Assembly: GCA_027484445.1 (NCBI GenBank)
Contig: JAIXSY010000037.1
Location: forward strand, 85,268 to 149,267
From: Verrucomicrobiaceae bacterium
GTDB taxonomy: Bacteria; Verrucomicrobiota; Verrucomicrobiia; Verrucomicrobiales; Verrucomicrobiaceae
Direction of reading: 5' to 3'
DNA: 64,000 nt
In this document: positions 53,285-63,239 of the stretch, piece by piece
Layout of the letters: each line of letters begins with the position of its first letter
Position numbering within the stretch: position 1 is the first letter of the stretch
Program-made: the position numbers and the translations under genes
The notes under the pieces: model-generated
What the model was told of the DNA's origin: nothing
The model's input: the letters and a program-made list of their open reading frames with translations, nothing else
The model's database searches: none

Positions 53285-54952
53285 ATGGACCCCATCTACG
53301 TCATCGGTCACCGCAATCCAGACACGGACGCCATCTGCGCGGCCATTGGTTATGCCGCCTATCTGCGGGAGGTGAGGGGGGGAGAGATCCTCCCGGCGTG
53401 CTGCGGGGAGATCAATGCCCGCACGAACTGGGTGCTGAAGCAGGCGGGCATGGAGCCGCCGAAGCTGCTGCTGGATGTGCGGCCGACAGCAGGGATCGTC
53501 TGCCGCCGCGAGGTGCTGACGGCAAAGCCCAGCGAGACCTTTCTCTCCGTGTATCGCAAGATGATGGAGCACAACTTCCGCTCCATCCCGGTGGTGGATG
53601 AAGAGGGCCGTCTGCTGGGAATGCCGACGATCCAAGAAATGGCTCAGCTTTTCCTGCCGAGCGATGCGAAGCATGGTGCGGCGAATCGTGAAGTCGTGAC
53701 GAGTGTGCAGAACATGGCAGCGGCGATGGGGGGCAGCCTGATCGGGGCGCTGGAGGGCAATGACCAAGTGGAGGACCTGGTGCTGGTGGTGGCGGCGTCT
53801 AGCGTGGAGACCTCGCGCGACCGGGCGAGCCAGTTTCCGCCAAGGCAGGTGGTGCTGGTCACGGGGGACCGGCCGGAGGTGCATGCGCTGGCGATGGAGC
53901 TGGGGGTGCGCTGCCTGGTGGTCACCGGCGGGTTTAGCCCGTGGGATAGCTTGCTGGCCCAGGCGAAGGCAAAGGGCGTGAGCGTGATCCGTGCACCGCA
54001 GGACACGGCCAGTGCTTCGCAGTTGATCCGCTTTTCCCGCCCCATCGCGGAAGCGCTGGTGCATGACTTTTTGTCCTTCACCACGCGCACGCCTCTGCGC
54101 GAGATCATTCATGCCGTGCAGGATTCGCATCAGCCGCTGTTCCCGGTGATCGATGAGGAAAGTGGCAGGCTGGAGGGGGTGTTTTCGAAATCGGATCTCG
54201 TGGAGGTGCCGCGCACAAAGCTGGTGCTGGTGGACCACAACGAATTTTCCCAGGCGGTGGCAGGTGCGGATGAGGCGGAGATTCTGGAGGTGATCGACCA
54301 CCACCGCCTGAGCGGCAATCTGCGCACGAAGGAACCGGTACGCTTCATCAATGAGCCGGTGGGCAGCACGAGCACCATCGTGGGCATCATGTATCGGATG
54401 CGTGGGCTCACGCCGGACAAAGGCACGGCCATCTGCCTGTGCGCGGGTTTGATCTCCGACACACTGCACCTGACTAGCCCGACGACGACGCAGACGGATC
54501 GTGAGATCCTGGAGTGGCTGTCCAAGGTAGCTGGCGTGGACGCGGCGCAGTTTGTGAAGGACTTCTTCGCTGCGGGATCGCTGCTGCGCGAGGCGACACC
54601 GGCCCGCGCCATCGAGGGCGACCGCAAGGTCTTCGAAGAAAACGGCTGGCGCATCAGCATCAGCCAGATCGAGGAGATGGGGCTGGATGAGTTCTGGAAA
54701 AAGCAGGCGGAGCTGCACGAGGCGCTGACGGCGCTGTGCAAGGCACACAGCCTGCACTTTGCCTGCCTGATGGTCACGGACATCACCATGCACCACAGCG
54801 TGCTCTTGATTGCCGGAGACAAGCGCGTGGCGACGGCCATTGATTACCACGAGCGCAGCCCGCAGGTCTATGACATGCCGGGTGTGGTCAGCCGGAAGAA
54901 GCAGCTTTTCCCCTACCTGAGCAATTTGGTCAGCAAGCTGACGCCGCCCTGA
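53285..54952 (+). CDS. ppaC: Manganese-dependent inorganic pyrophosphatase with CBS and DRTGG domains
   Basis: 555 residues. DHH-family N-terminus (IGHRNPDTDAICAAIGYAAY), with further metal-site motifs VIDHHRLSG and ISDTLHLTSPTT. Between the two halves of the DHH catalytic module lie a CBS pair (about 70-120 and 240-310) flanking a DRTGG-like domain (about 125-230). Adenine nucleotides usually regulate such enzymes through the CBS domains. It hydrolyses pyrophosphate to phosphate in the cytoplasm. Length and order match the CBS-containing family II enzymes. Confidence 0.92.
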   Translation: MDPIYVIGHRNPDTDAICAAIGYAAYLREVRGGEILPACCGEINARTNWVLKQAGMEPPKLLLDVRPTAGIVCRREVLTAKPSETFLSVYRKMMEHNFRSIPVVDEEGRLLGMPTIQEMAQLFLPSDAKHGAANREVVTSVQNMAAAMGGSLIGALEGNDQVEDLVLVVAASSVETSRDRASQFPPRQVVLVTGDRPEVHALAMELGVRCLVVTGGFSPWDSLLAQAKAKGVSVIRAPQDTASASQLIRFSRPIAEALVHDFLSFTTRTPLREIIHAVQDSHQPLFPVIDEESGRLEGVFSKSDLVEVPRTKLVLVDHNEFSQAVAGADEAEILEVIDHHRLSGNLRTKEPVRFINEPVGSTSTIVGIMYRMRGLTPDKGTAICLCAGLISDTLHLTSPTTTQTDREILEWLSKVAGVDAAQFVKDFFAAGSLLREATPARAIEGDRKVFEENGWRISISQIEEMGLDEFWKKQAELHEALTALCKAHSLHFACLMVTDITMHHSVLLIAGDKRVATAIDYHERSPQVYDMPGVVSRKKQLFPYLSNLVSKLTPP

Positions 54953-55021
54953 TCCGGGCAGGCAACCCTTATTTTTTTATCCGCAGATTGCGCAGATTTC
55001 ACAGATTTTTTGGTTAGGTTG

Positions 55022-56086
55022 TCAGCAGGCTGGCATGAGGGTGGCGCCTTCGACTTGATAGATGGCGCCGTGGATAGCGGCTTCGCCGCTCCAGTCCAGA
55101 CTGGTGGTGGTGATGATTTTTTGCGTGCCAGCAGGCAGCAGGCGCAGCAGGGCACGGCGGCGGTGGGCATCCAGCTCACCAAAGATGTCATCCAGCAGCA
55201 GCAGCGGGGGCTGGCCCGCTGCGTCCTCCAGGACGCAGGCCTGTGCGGTTTTGAGCGCGAGTGCAGCGCTGCGTTGCTGCCCTTCGGAGGCATAGGTGGA
55301 GGCATCCAGGCCGTTCAGCGTGAGGTTCAGGTCATCCCGGTGAGGGCCGGCGCTGGTGAGTCGCGTTCGGCTTTCCTCCTCGCGGCGTGCGGCCAGTTCA
55401 TCCGCCAGGTTGGCCTCTTGCCAGCCTGGGGCAAAGGTGAGCGCCATGGCTTCCGAGCCTGCGCTGAGCTCATGATGCACCCTGGTGGAGTGAGGCTGCA
55501 TGGCAGTGACCAGCTCCGCGCGACGTGCGCGCAGCACCTGGGCATGACCGGCCATGACTTGGGCAAAGGCATCTGCCTGACGCCAGGCGATGGTGGCATC
55601 ACGCTTCAGCACGTGGTTGCGCCCGCGCAGCGCTCGTTCGTAGGAGCGCAGGGCGTTCAGGTAATCGGGGAAAATTTGGCTCGCGGCGAAGTCGAGGTGT
55701 CGCCGCCGATGCTCAGCGCCGCCGCGCAGCAAATTCATGTCGCGGTGATCCATCCAGACCACCAGCCCACTGCCAGCGAGGTAGTCGGCCGATCTTCCGC
55801 AGACGCTGCCGTCCAGCGCGAGGCGCCGTGTGGTGCTGGATTGAGCACAGCGCAGCCTGCGCCCGCGCAGCGTGCCCTCGATGAGCAAGGTGCCTGCGCC
55901 GAGCCGGATGAGCTCGGCGCGGTTGCCCGTGCGTGGAGATTGCAGCCGCAGCAGCACGCAGGCAGCCTCTAGCAAGGAGGTTTTTCCTTGGGCATTGCGG
56001 CCGATGAAGAGCGTGGTGTCTTCATGCAGGGCCACTCGGCACTCCTGAAAGCAGCGGAAGTCCCTGAGCAGCAGTTCGGTCAGCAT
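55022..56086 (-). CDS. recF: DNA replication and repair protein RecF
   Basis: 354 residues. SMC-like ATPase: Walker A G29RNAQGKTS, signature region YASEGQQRSAALALKTAQA, Walker B PLLLLDDIFGELDAHRR, and the opening LRDFRCFQECRVAL. RecF loads RecA at gaps and stalled forks. It starts 22 bases past the PBP stop on the same strand, an unusual neighbour, since recF is more often near dnaN/gyrB. Confidence 0.94.
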   Translation of the reverse strand: MLTELLLRDFRCFQECRVALHEDTTLFIGRNAQGKTSLLEAACVLLRLQSPRTGNRAELIRLGAGTLLIEGTLRGRRLRCAQSSTTRRLALDGSVCGRSADYLAGSGLVVWMDHRDMNLLRGGAEHRRRHLDFAASQIFPDYLNALRSYERALRGRNHVLKRDATIAWRQADAFAQVMAGHAQVLRARRAELVTAMQPHSTRVHHELSAGSEAMALTFAPGWQEANLADELAARREEESRTRLTSAGPHRDDLNLTLNGLDASTYASEGQQRSAALALKTAQACVLEDAAGQPPLLLLDDIFGELDAHRRRALLRLLPAGTQKIITTTSLDWSGEAAIHGAIYQVEGATLMPAC

Positions 56087-56108
56087 GAGAGGCAGGCTGG
56101 CAGCCGCA

Positions 56109-58661
56109 TCAGAGTTCGATTTTTAGCCGCGGTGGGGGTTGCAGGCGGATCACGGGCTGCTCGGCCGAGGGATCACCGCCTTCATCTGGACCGACAGGCA
56201 CCGCGCGGCGGATGGGGCTGCCATCGTCATTCACGGGTCGGGCTCGGATCACCGGTTGCTCCGAATTGTAGGGGTCGACGCCGACGATGATCGGATCACG
56301 CACGCGCACAGGTTCGATGTGGGAAAAGCGATACAAGTCCGCAGGCAGCACGACTTCTCCCGACTGGGTCATGCCCTGATGAAAGCTCGCGATGTCAGCC
56401 GGTAGCCCTTCGCCAGTGTGGACAGAGCAGAAAGCATTGAACACGGTGCCGGGGCGCAGGTACTCAAAGTAGGTGCTGCGTACGGAGCGCTCCTTGCCAT
56501 CGGCACCGGTGATTTTCTCGTAGCAGAAATCGGTCGCCCGTTGGCCGCTGGAGCGGCAGATCTCCACGCGCTCCGCCGACTCAGGGGGACTGAAATCCTG
56601 CGCGGTGTGACCTTTGGTGGAGGCATTGATGATGTCCGTCCAAATGGGCAGCGCTAGCTTGTTCGAGAAAGCTTCGGGAAAGATGGTTTTTTGTTTGTCA
56701 AAGCCGACCCAAACCCCGCAGGTCACCGCCGAGGTGTAGCCCATGAACCAGAGGTCCTTGTACTCATGGTGCGTCCCGGTTTTGCCCGCAGCGGGGAATT
56801 CGCCCAGGCCATACTCACGGGAGACTGCGCCTGTGCCCCGGTGCAGAGCATCATCGAGGCAACTGTGCGCCTGCCAGGCAGCGACTTCATCCATGGCCCT
56901 GACCGGTTGCAGGCTGGCTTCGTCTTGCTGGAAGACTGTTTTGTCAAAAGCATCCGTGATGCGCTGGATCAAGTGCAGCTTCGCCGGGCGCGTGCCGCCA
57001 TTGGCAAAGCAGGAATAGGCCAAACACATCTCGTCGAGCTTCGCCTCACTGGCACCGAGGCAGGTGGAGGCCGCATCCCGCAAGGGTGAGCTGATGCCAG
57101 CCGATTTCACAAAGTCCTTGAATCCCTGACGCAGCAGACCGCGCTCCAGGGCCACCATTTCCCCCATGCGCACCGTGGCTGAATTGTGGGAATTCACCAG
57201 GGCCTCGCGCGCGCTGATCTTCTGGCGCGACCACTTCGGGTTCGAGACCTCCATGCCATATTCGCCCAGAATGCCGGTGAAGCCGCCGATCATCACACGG
57301 TCATTGCCCAGCGGTTCATCGGCGAGTTGCACCATGGGGTAGATGTTCGGGAGCGTAAAGCCGTAGGCATAAATGAAGGGGATGAAGGCCGTTCCCACGG
57401 GGCGTGAGCTGTCCGTGGCACGGTTGTATTGGCTATCCACAAAGTCACGACCGCCGACCATGGCCAGGATCGAGCCATCGCGATTGTCGATGACCAAGGC
57501 AGCACCTTGCAGGTATTCCGGCTTCGGCCGTGCGGGGGGGGGCGTGTCTTGACCCGACTTGACAGCGGCCGCTGCTTGCGCGCGCCAGTCTTTGAAGATC
57601 AGGCGGAACTGGTCGTAAGTCTGGTGCTCGTAACCGGGACGCTTTTCCACCTCAGCCAGGCGCGCTTTCACGGACTCTTCCGCCTTCTGCTGCAGCTCAC
57701 GGTCGATGCTGGTGTAGATCTTGAAGCCACCGACGGAGGCTCGTTCCTCACCCAGCAGAGCTGCCACTTCCTCACGCACGGATTCAAAGGCGTGGCTCAG
57801 GCGCGGATCACTGGTCTGAGGCACCGTGACCACAGGTTTCATCTTGGCCAGTTCAGCCTCTTCCCGCGTCAGCCGCTTTTCGATCACCATGCGGTCCAGC
57901 ACATAGTCGCGTTCTTTTTTGGCGCGCTCGCGGTGGCGAATGGGTTCGATGTTGTTCGGGCTCTTGATCAGACCTGCCAGCGTGGCTGCCTCGGGTAGGG
58001 TTAGCTCTTTCGCATCCTTGCCAAAGTAACCCTGCGCGGCGGCCTGGATGCCGTAGAAGTTTTTGCCGAAGAAAATGCGGTTCAGGTAGAGCTCTAGGAT
58101 CTCGGTCTTCGAGTATTTTTTCTCAATCCGCTGTGCCACAAAGGCCTCCATGAGCTTGCGCTTATAGCTGCGCTCCATGAGGCCGTAGGTCTGGCGGGCC
58201 AACTGCTGAGTGATCGTGCTCGCCCCCTGGGTGACTTCCCCAGCCTTGAGGTTCAGGTAAACGGCACGGAACAAGCCGATGTAATCCACCCCATTGTGCT
58301 GGAAGAAACGGCTGTCTTCCTGCGATGTCAGCGCATCGATGAAATGCTGAGGGATGTCCCCGATCTTCACAGGCGTGCGATTCAGCACATAGATCCGCGA
58401 CAGCTCGTCGCCATTTCGGTCATAGATGATGCTGGCAGCTTCCAGCTTGCGCACCTCATCCATGTCGTATGTCTCCGCCTTGGCGCGCAGCGGTGTCACG
58501 ATGATGGCATAACCTCCAAGGATCGACACCAGGATCAGCAGCACGAGCGCCACCAAAGCGCTGAACCAAGCGCGCCGATAAAAAGGCACCTTGAAGCCAG
58601 ACGGGCCCCGCCAGCTGGAAGGTTGAGAAGAATTTTCGTCGTCGAGTCCGAACATGGTCAA
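56109..58661 (-). CDS. Class A penicillin-binding protein with degenerate transpeptidase motif
   Basis: 850 residues. One membrane anchor (ALVALVLLILVSILGGYAII), then a complete GT51 glycosyltransferase domain with the catalytic Glu in SQEDSRFFQHNGVDY (E115), QGASTITQQLARQTYGL, and KTEILELYLNRIFFG. The transpeptidase domain has the SxN-like NSHNSATV and KTG box (AGKTGTHHEYK, K627). The SxxK nucleophile motif, normally in R-x-P-G-S-x-F-K-P, reads RPVGTAFIPF: T424 and I427 replace Ser and Lys. Transpeptidase activity should be lost while glycan polymerisation remains. The C-terminal 90 residues are Pro/Arg rich. Confidence 0.9.
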   Translation of the reverse strand: MTMFGLDDENSSQPSSWRGPSGFKVPFYRRAWFSALVALVLLILVSILGGYAIIVTPLRAKAETYDMDEVRKLEAASIIYDRNGDELSRIYVLNRTPVKIGDIPQHFIDALTSQEDSRFFQHNGVDYIGLFRAVYLNLKAGEVTQGASTITQQLARQTYGLMERSYKRKLMEAFVAQRIEKKYSKTEILELYLNRIFFGKNFYGIQAAAQGYFGKDAKELTLPEAATLAGLIKSPNNIEPIRHRERAKKERDYVLDRMVIEKRLTREEAELAKMKPVVTVPQTSDPRLSHAFESVREEVAALLGEERASVGGFKIYTSIDRELQQKAEESVKARLAEVEKRPGYEHQTYDQFRLIFKDWRAQAAAAVKSGQDTPPPARPKPEYLQGAALVIDNRDGSILAMVGGRDFVDSQYNRATDSSRPVGTAFIPFIYAYGFTLPNIYPMVQLADEPLGNDRVMIGGFTGILGEYGMEVSNPKWSRQKISAREALVNSHNSATVRMGEMVALERGLLRQGFKDFVKSAGISSPLRDAASTCLGASEAKLDEMCLAYSCFANGGTRPAKLHLIQRITDAFDKTVFQQDEASLQPVRAMDEVAAWQAHSCLDDALHRGTGAVSREYGLGEFPAAGKTGTHHEYKDLWFMGYTSAVTCGVWVGFDKQKTIFPEAFSNKLALPIWTDIINASTKGHTAQDFSPPESAERVEICRSSGQRATDFCYEKITGADGKERSVRSTYFEYLRPGTVFNAFCSVHTGEGLPADIASFHQGMTQSGEVVLPADLYRFSHIEPVRVRDPIIVGVDPYNSEQPVIRARPVNDDGSPIRRAVPVGPDEGGDPSAEQPVIRLQPPPRLKIEL

Positions 58662-59209
58662 AAGAAATGCCCCACGCAGACGGTGGGACGATCAACCTAG
58701 CCCCAGCGCACCGACTCGCCACTGACTTCTTGCACACATTCGGCTGACCGTTGGACCCGGGACAAGGGCAGGCGAGGGCGTTTTGCCGACCGAAGCCGTG
58801 GGACAGGTCTTCCCAGTGCCTCACCACTGTCCGCAGCATCAAGACGACCATCGTCCCCTCCACCCTGGCCCTGAAGACCCTCCTGAACCTGCCTCGATCC
58901 CCAACCCGACGACCAACCGACCCGAAAGAAGCCCTCCGCGCCCTGACCGCCGACTTCTCCATCTGCCCACCCGAACGGTCTTGTTTCCAACCAACTCGCT
59001 ACACCATCGAGCGCCGTTTGGGCCGCTGGCTAAAGGAGTTGGCTCGTCGCAGTCAGGCAGCCGTGTTTGAGCAAAGTTTCTGAGATTGGTGGCCGGGACA
59101 CTGGAAATGCAATGTATTCGATTCGTGGGGCTAATTGGGGCCAAACCATTGCCATCCGTGCCGCTCCCTGCTTGGATAAGAGAAATTCTCTAGTTGTCTC
59201 CCGCCACGC
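58662..59209. other. Intergenic region before the helicase operon
   Basis: 548 bases. Several ORFs are open on both strands, but none shows protein-like conservation or a ribosome binding site, so I see no gene. A perfect 6-bp inverted repeat, AGAGAA-A-TTCTCT (59179-59191), lies 18 bases before the helicase ATG and may be an operator for the downstream defence-like operon. Confidence 0.4.
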
Positions 59210-62200
59210 ATGTCCACCCGCTTCTTCACCAACTCTGGCGAAAACACCCTTCTCAAAAAGTTTGCGGGCATCTTTGAGCACAACCCGGACATCGAGCGGT
59301 TTGATGCCTTGATTGGGTATCTCCGAGCATCTGGCTACTTTGCCATCCGCCCACACTTGGACAAAGTGCCACAAATCAGACTGCTCGTTGGCATCAACGT
59401 GGACGAGATCATGGAGCAGTATCACCAAAAGGGGCGGCTGTTCCTGGCGGATGCAGGCCGTGCGATGCGGGAGTTCAAGGATGGGCTCTCTTCAGACATT
59501 GCCGCTGCACGCTACTCTCCTGATGTTGAGAAAGGCATCCTCCAATTTGCCGAGGATGTGGCCTCGAAGAAGATCGAAATCCGCGCACACCCGACGAAGC
59601 GGCTGCACGCCAAGATTTACCTCTTCATCCCAAAGGGCTTCAACGAACACAAACCCGGTTCCGTTATCACCGGTTCATCGAACCTCACCGGGGCAGGTCT
59701 TGGCGTGGATGAGGTGGGCAGCAACTACGAGTTCAATGTCCTGTCCCATGATTATCAGGATGTGAAGTTCGCGTCCGATGAGTTCGAGACGCTTTGGGCG
59801 GAGGGCGTGCATGTGCTGCCCAAGGTGGTTTCGGAGATCACGCAAAAGAGTCACCTGCGGGATGACCTCTCTCCCTTCGAACTCTACATCAAGCTGCTCA
59901 TCGAGTTCTTCGGTCCGGCCATCGAGTATGATCCGAACAGCGAGACCGACCTGCCCGAGGGCTTCATGCGCCTCGCTTACCAGATGGATGCGGTGAAGCA
60001 GGGTTTCCTCATGCTTCAGCGCCATCACGGCTTCTTCCTCTCGGATGTCGTCGGTTTGGGAAAGACGATCATCGCGGTGCTCATCGCCAAAAAGTTCTTC
60101 TACCACAACGGTTTTCCTGCGCACCTGTCCCGTGTGCTTGTTGTCGCCCCTCCCGCGTTGCTTGACGGCTGGCAGCGCACGCTCGACAAGTTCGACATGC
60201 AGTATGTCGAGCTGCACAGCAGCGGTAGTCTGCATAAAATCCGCCAACCCGACCGCTTCGACCTCGTGATCGTCGATGAAGCGCACAAGTTCCGCAACGA
60301 CACCGCCGAGTCCTACGACGAGCTCCAGCGCATCTGCAAGACGGCCACCCGTCGGCGCTTGAAGGACAATCTGCTGGCCCGCAAGAAGGTCATTCTGGTT
60401 TCCGCCACACCGCTGAACAACCGCCCGAATGACATCCGCAACCTGGTCGGCCTGTTCCAGGACTTGAAGGACTCCACGCTTGAGGTCAGCAATCTCCAGC
60501 ATTTCTTCGCCCGCCGGCAGAAGGAGTATGAGCAGGCGCTCAAGGCACCCTCCATCCAGCAAACACGCCAGGAAGTCGCCCGCATCTATGAAGAGGTGCG
60601 CAACCGGGTGGTGAAGCCGCTCACCATCCGCCGCACGCGCACGGATTTGATCGAGAGCGATCTCTACGCCGCCGACCTCGATGCCCAGGGCATCCGCTTT
60701 CCCGTGGTGAAAGGCCCGCACAAGCTGCTCTACCGCCTCTCGCCCGCTCTGGAGAAGCTCTACGACCAGACTTTGGCCGAGCTCAGCCACGGTCTGACCT
60801 ACAACCGCTATCGCGCCATCGGCCATCTCACCCAGGAGAAAAAGCTCAAGTATCAAAACGCCGACCGCCTCTCCACTCAGCTCGCCCGAATCATGAAGGT
60901 GCTGCTGCTGAAGCGGCTGGACAGCAGCTTCCACGCCTTCACCCAGTCCCTCACCCGCTTCCGGCAGGCCACCTGGGCCATGGTGAAGATGTTCTCATCC
61001 GGGAAGATCTTCATCGCTCCGGCATTGAACGTCTCCGAATACATCATCGAGGAACGGGAAGATGAGCTGGAGGCCAAAATCCTCGAAATGCAGGATGCCG
61101 ACCCCACTTTGGAAATCTGCAAGCCGGATGAGTTCGACGCCACTTTCCTTCCCGGACTCAAGGCAGACTTGGAGAAGCTCGATGTGCTCGTCGCGGCTTG
61201 GACAAAGGTGGATGAAGATCCCAAGCTCGACGAGTTCCTCGTCCAGTTGAAGTCCCGTCTGCTCGATCCAGCGATCAACCACTCGGCGAAGCTCAAAGCA
61301 GGCTCGCCGCGACTGGTCGTGTTTTCTGAGTCGAAGGAGACGACCCATTATCTCAAGGTCGAGCTGGCGAAGCATGGCTTTGACAGCGTGCTCACCATTG
61401 ATTCTGCCTCCCGAAAGGACCGCATGCCCGTGGTGCGGGCGAATTTCGATGCCAACGTGCCGCTGGAAGCGAAAACCCAGGGTGGGGAAGAGCAGGCCGA
61501 CGACTATCAGATCATCATTTCCACCGAGGTGCTGGCCGAGGGCGTGAACCTTCACCGCGCCAACGTCATCGTGAACTATGACACACCGTGGAATTCCACC
61601 CGCCTCATGCAGCGCATCGGACGTGTGAACCGCATCGGCAGCACGGCGGATGAGGTACACATTTTCAACTTCTTCCCCACCGCCCAGGTGGATGCGGGGA
61701 TCGAACTCCAGCGCAAGGCTATTGCCAAGCTCCAGGCATTCCATTCCGCCCTCGGTGAGGACAGCCAGATTTACTCCACGGAAGAGGAGGTTACCAATTT
61801 CGGCTTGTTTGAGGAGATTCAGTTGATTGAAGAACGTGATGAAACGCTCGCCTACCTCGATGAACTGCGGAAGTTCCGCAGCACGAGTCCCGACCGCTTC
61901 CGCGAGATTCGGAATCTCCCGCTGCGTGCCCGTGTGGGCCGGAAAGACCGCCACCGCAGCGGTCACACGCTCACCTTCATCCGCAATCACCGCCGGGATG
62001 CCTTCTACTATTCCAGCGGAGGCGATGCGCCGGATGAATTGAGCTTTGTGGAGGCCGCCCGCATCTTCAAGGCGGTCACTGGAGAAAAGGCCGTTCCTCT
62101 TCACGAGCAGCACCACGACCATGTGAATGCCGCCATCGCTCAATTCAAAGAGACGCTCCAGCAGGAGGCGGCGATTGGTCAGGTCGTCGATCACCAGATG

Positions 62201-62536
62201 GGGCCGAATGAATCGAAGGCCCTGCGATTCCTCGCCATCTTCATCAACCATCCCACTCTGGCGACCGAGGAGGAGAAGTTCCTGCTCCGTGCGGCTCAGA
62301 CGGCCATCAAGAAAGCCACTTTTGCCCGGCTCCAGCGGGATTTGAACGCCTTGGAGAAGGCCCACAAAAAAACGCCGCTTCAAGCCTCTGTGCTCCTCGA
62401 CAAGACCCTCGAAATCCTTCGCCGCTTCCCGCTTCAGGACAATGTGGACGAGCAGGTCGAGGACGCCCGTGGCGGTCTTTCCACCGTGGAACTGGCTCCT
62501 TCCATCATCCTATCCGAGTCGTTTGAGGGACATTGA
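59210..62536 (+). CDS. PLD-like nuclease/SNF2-type helicase fusion
   Basis: 1108 residues. Residues about 1-200 form a PLD-like phosphodiesterase domain with H133-x-K135 (RLHAKIYLF) and a downstream GSSNLTGAG, one HKD-type half-site. The SF2/SNF2 helicase has SDVVGLGKTI (278-287, K285), DEAH box (V-D356-E-A-H), SATPLNNRPND, and the C-terminal RIGRVNRIGS motif (about 802). Fusions of this type occur in defence loci beside Eco57I-like restriction genes. It starts the four-gene operon ending in the repeat-bearing restriction gene; the antitoxin gene starts 32 bases past its stop. Confidence 0.92.
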   Translation: MSTRFFTNSGENTLLKKFAGIFEHNPDIERFDALIGYLRASGYFAIRPHLDKVPQIRLLVGINVDEIMEQYHQKGRLFLADAGRAMREFKDGLSSDIAAARYSPDVEKGILQFAEDVASKKIEIRAHPTKRLHAKIYLFIPKGFNEHKPGSVITGSSNLTGAGLGVDEVGSNYEFNVLSHDYQDVKFASDEFETLWAEGVHVLPKVVSEITQKSHLRDDLSPFELYIKLLIEFFGPAIEYDPNSETDLPEGFMRLAYQMDAVKQGFLMLQRHHGFFLSDVVGLGKTIIAVLIAKKFFYHNGFPAHLSRVLVVAPPALLDGWQRTLDKFDMQYVELHSSGSLHKIRQPDRFDLVIVDEAHKFRNDTAESYDELQRICKTATRRRLKDNLLARKKVILVSATPLNNRPNDIRNLVGLFQDLKDSTLEVSNLQHFFARRQKEYEQALKAPSIQQTRQEVARIYEEVRNRVVKPLTIRRTRTDLIESDLYAADLDAQGIRFPVVKGPHKLLYRLSPALEKLYDQTLAELSHGLTYNRYRAIGHLTQEKKLKYQNADRLSTQLARIMKVLLLKRLDSSFHAFTQSLTRFRQATWAMVKMFSSGKIFIAPALNVSEYIIEEREDELEAKILEMQDADPTLEICKPDEFDATFLPGLKADLEKLDVLVAAWTKVDEDPKLDEFLVQLKSRLLDPAINHSAKLKAGSPRLVVFSESKETTHYLKVELAKHGFDSVLTIDSASRKDRMPVVRANFDANVPLEAKTQGGEEQADDYQIIISTEVLAEGVNLHRANVIVNYDTPWNSTRLMQRIGRVNRIGSTADEVHIFNFFPTAQVDAGIELQRKAIAKLQAFHSALGEDSQIYSTEEEVTNFGLFEEIQLIEERDETLAYLDELRKFRSTSPDRFREIRNLPLRARVGRKDRHRSGHTLTFIRNHRRDAFYYSSGGDAPDELSFVEAARIFKAVTGEKAVPLHEQHHDHVNAAIAQFKETLQQEAAIGQVVDHQMGPNESKALRFLAIFINHPTLATEEEKFLLRAAQTAIKKATFARLQRDLNALEKAHKKTPLQASVLLDKTLEILRRFPLQDNVDEQVEDARGGLSTVELAPSIILSESFEGH

Positions 62537-62568
62537 CGCTTTGACGACGAACCATTACCATCACTCCC

Positions 62569-62841
62569 ATGAGCACGAAACAACTCAGCCTTGGCAGCTT
62601 TGCGGCGCATTGCATCGACGAGATCAAAGCCGTGGAGCATGGCGACACCATCATTGAGATTCTCAGCAGTGGCAAAGTCGTGGCCGTGCTCAGCCCGCCG
62701 CCGCCGGAGGAACCAGCGGGCACGTTGGCGGATTGGATGGGTAGCGGTGCGGGTTACATGACTTATGGCCCTGACTATGATCCAGCCGAGCCCGCTTTCG
62801 CTCCTGATGACTGGGAAGCTTTTCAGGGGGCACAGAAATGA
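62569..62841 (+). CDS. Phd/YefM-like antitoxin
   Basis: 90 residues. The N-terminal half (AHCIDEIKAVEHGDTIIEIL, SSGKVVAVLSP) matches Phd/YefM antitoxins, which bind DNA and neutralise the toxin. The C-terminus is Pro/Asp/Tyr-rich (GPDYDPAEPAFAPDDWEAF), probably disordered until toxin binding. Its stop overlaps the toxin start by four bases (ATGA). Confidence 0.8.
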   Translation: MSTKQLSLGSFAAHCIDEIKAVEHGDTIIEILSSGKVVAVLSPPPPEEPAGTLADWMGSGAGYMTYGPDYDPAEPAFAPDDWEAFQGAQK

Positions 62842-63235
62842 CCGGCCTTTACCTGCTCGATACCTGCGCCTGGCTGGATGCCTTCATCGCGCCTCAGAAA
62901 TTGAGGCCCGAAGTCCGTTCACTCATCAACCAGCAGCCCGTTTTCAGCATCGCTGACATCACCCTGCTTGAGGTGGCCCGCAAAGCCGAGGTTGGCGATC
63001 TGATCCTGGGGGTTTCCTTGGAGCGGTGGTTCGAGATCGCACTGCCTGGGCGGCGGAGTCGTGTCCTCCCTATCAGCCCCAGTATTGCCATCGAGTCCTC
63101 ACGGCTTCCTGCTCCATTTCACAAAGACCCGGCTGATCGCCTCATCGTTGCCACCGCGCGGTTGCATCAGCTCACGGTCATCACCTCGGACCATAAAATT
63201 CTCGATTACCCGCACGTCCGCAGTCTGTCCTCTCG

Positions 63236-63239
<4 letters not shown>
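62838..63239 (+). CDS. PIN-domain toxin (VapC-like)
   Basis: 133 residues. PIN acidic residues D8 (LYLLDTCAW), E45 (TLLEVARKA), D97/D100 (FHKDPADRLIVATA) and D118 (ITSDHKIL) are all present, so it should be an active RNase. It is coupled to the antitoxin upstream and to the restriction gene downstream by ATGA overlaps on both sides. The TA pair is therefore inside the defence operon, not next to it. Confidence 0.87.

Noticed and set aside
53273..54850. A 525-codon frame antisense to the pyrophosphatase
   Set aside because: The sense frame has DHH, CBS and DRTGG motifs; the antisense is H/R/Q-rich.
58751..59083. Short frames in the region upstream of the helicase
   Set aside because: No ribosome binding site, no domain, and both strands are open over the same stretch, as expected in high-G+C DNA.
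60995..62383. A 462-codon frame antisense to the helicase
   Set aside because: Sense frame motifs are unambiguous; the antisense frame has none.
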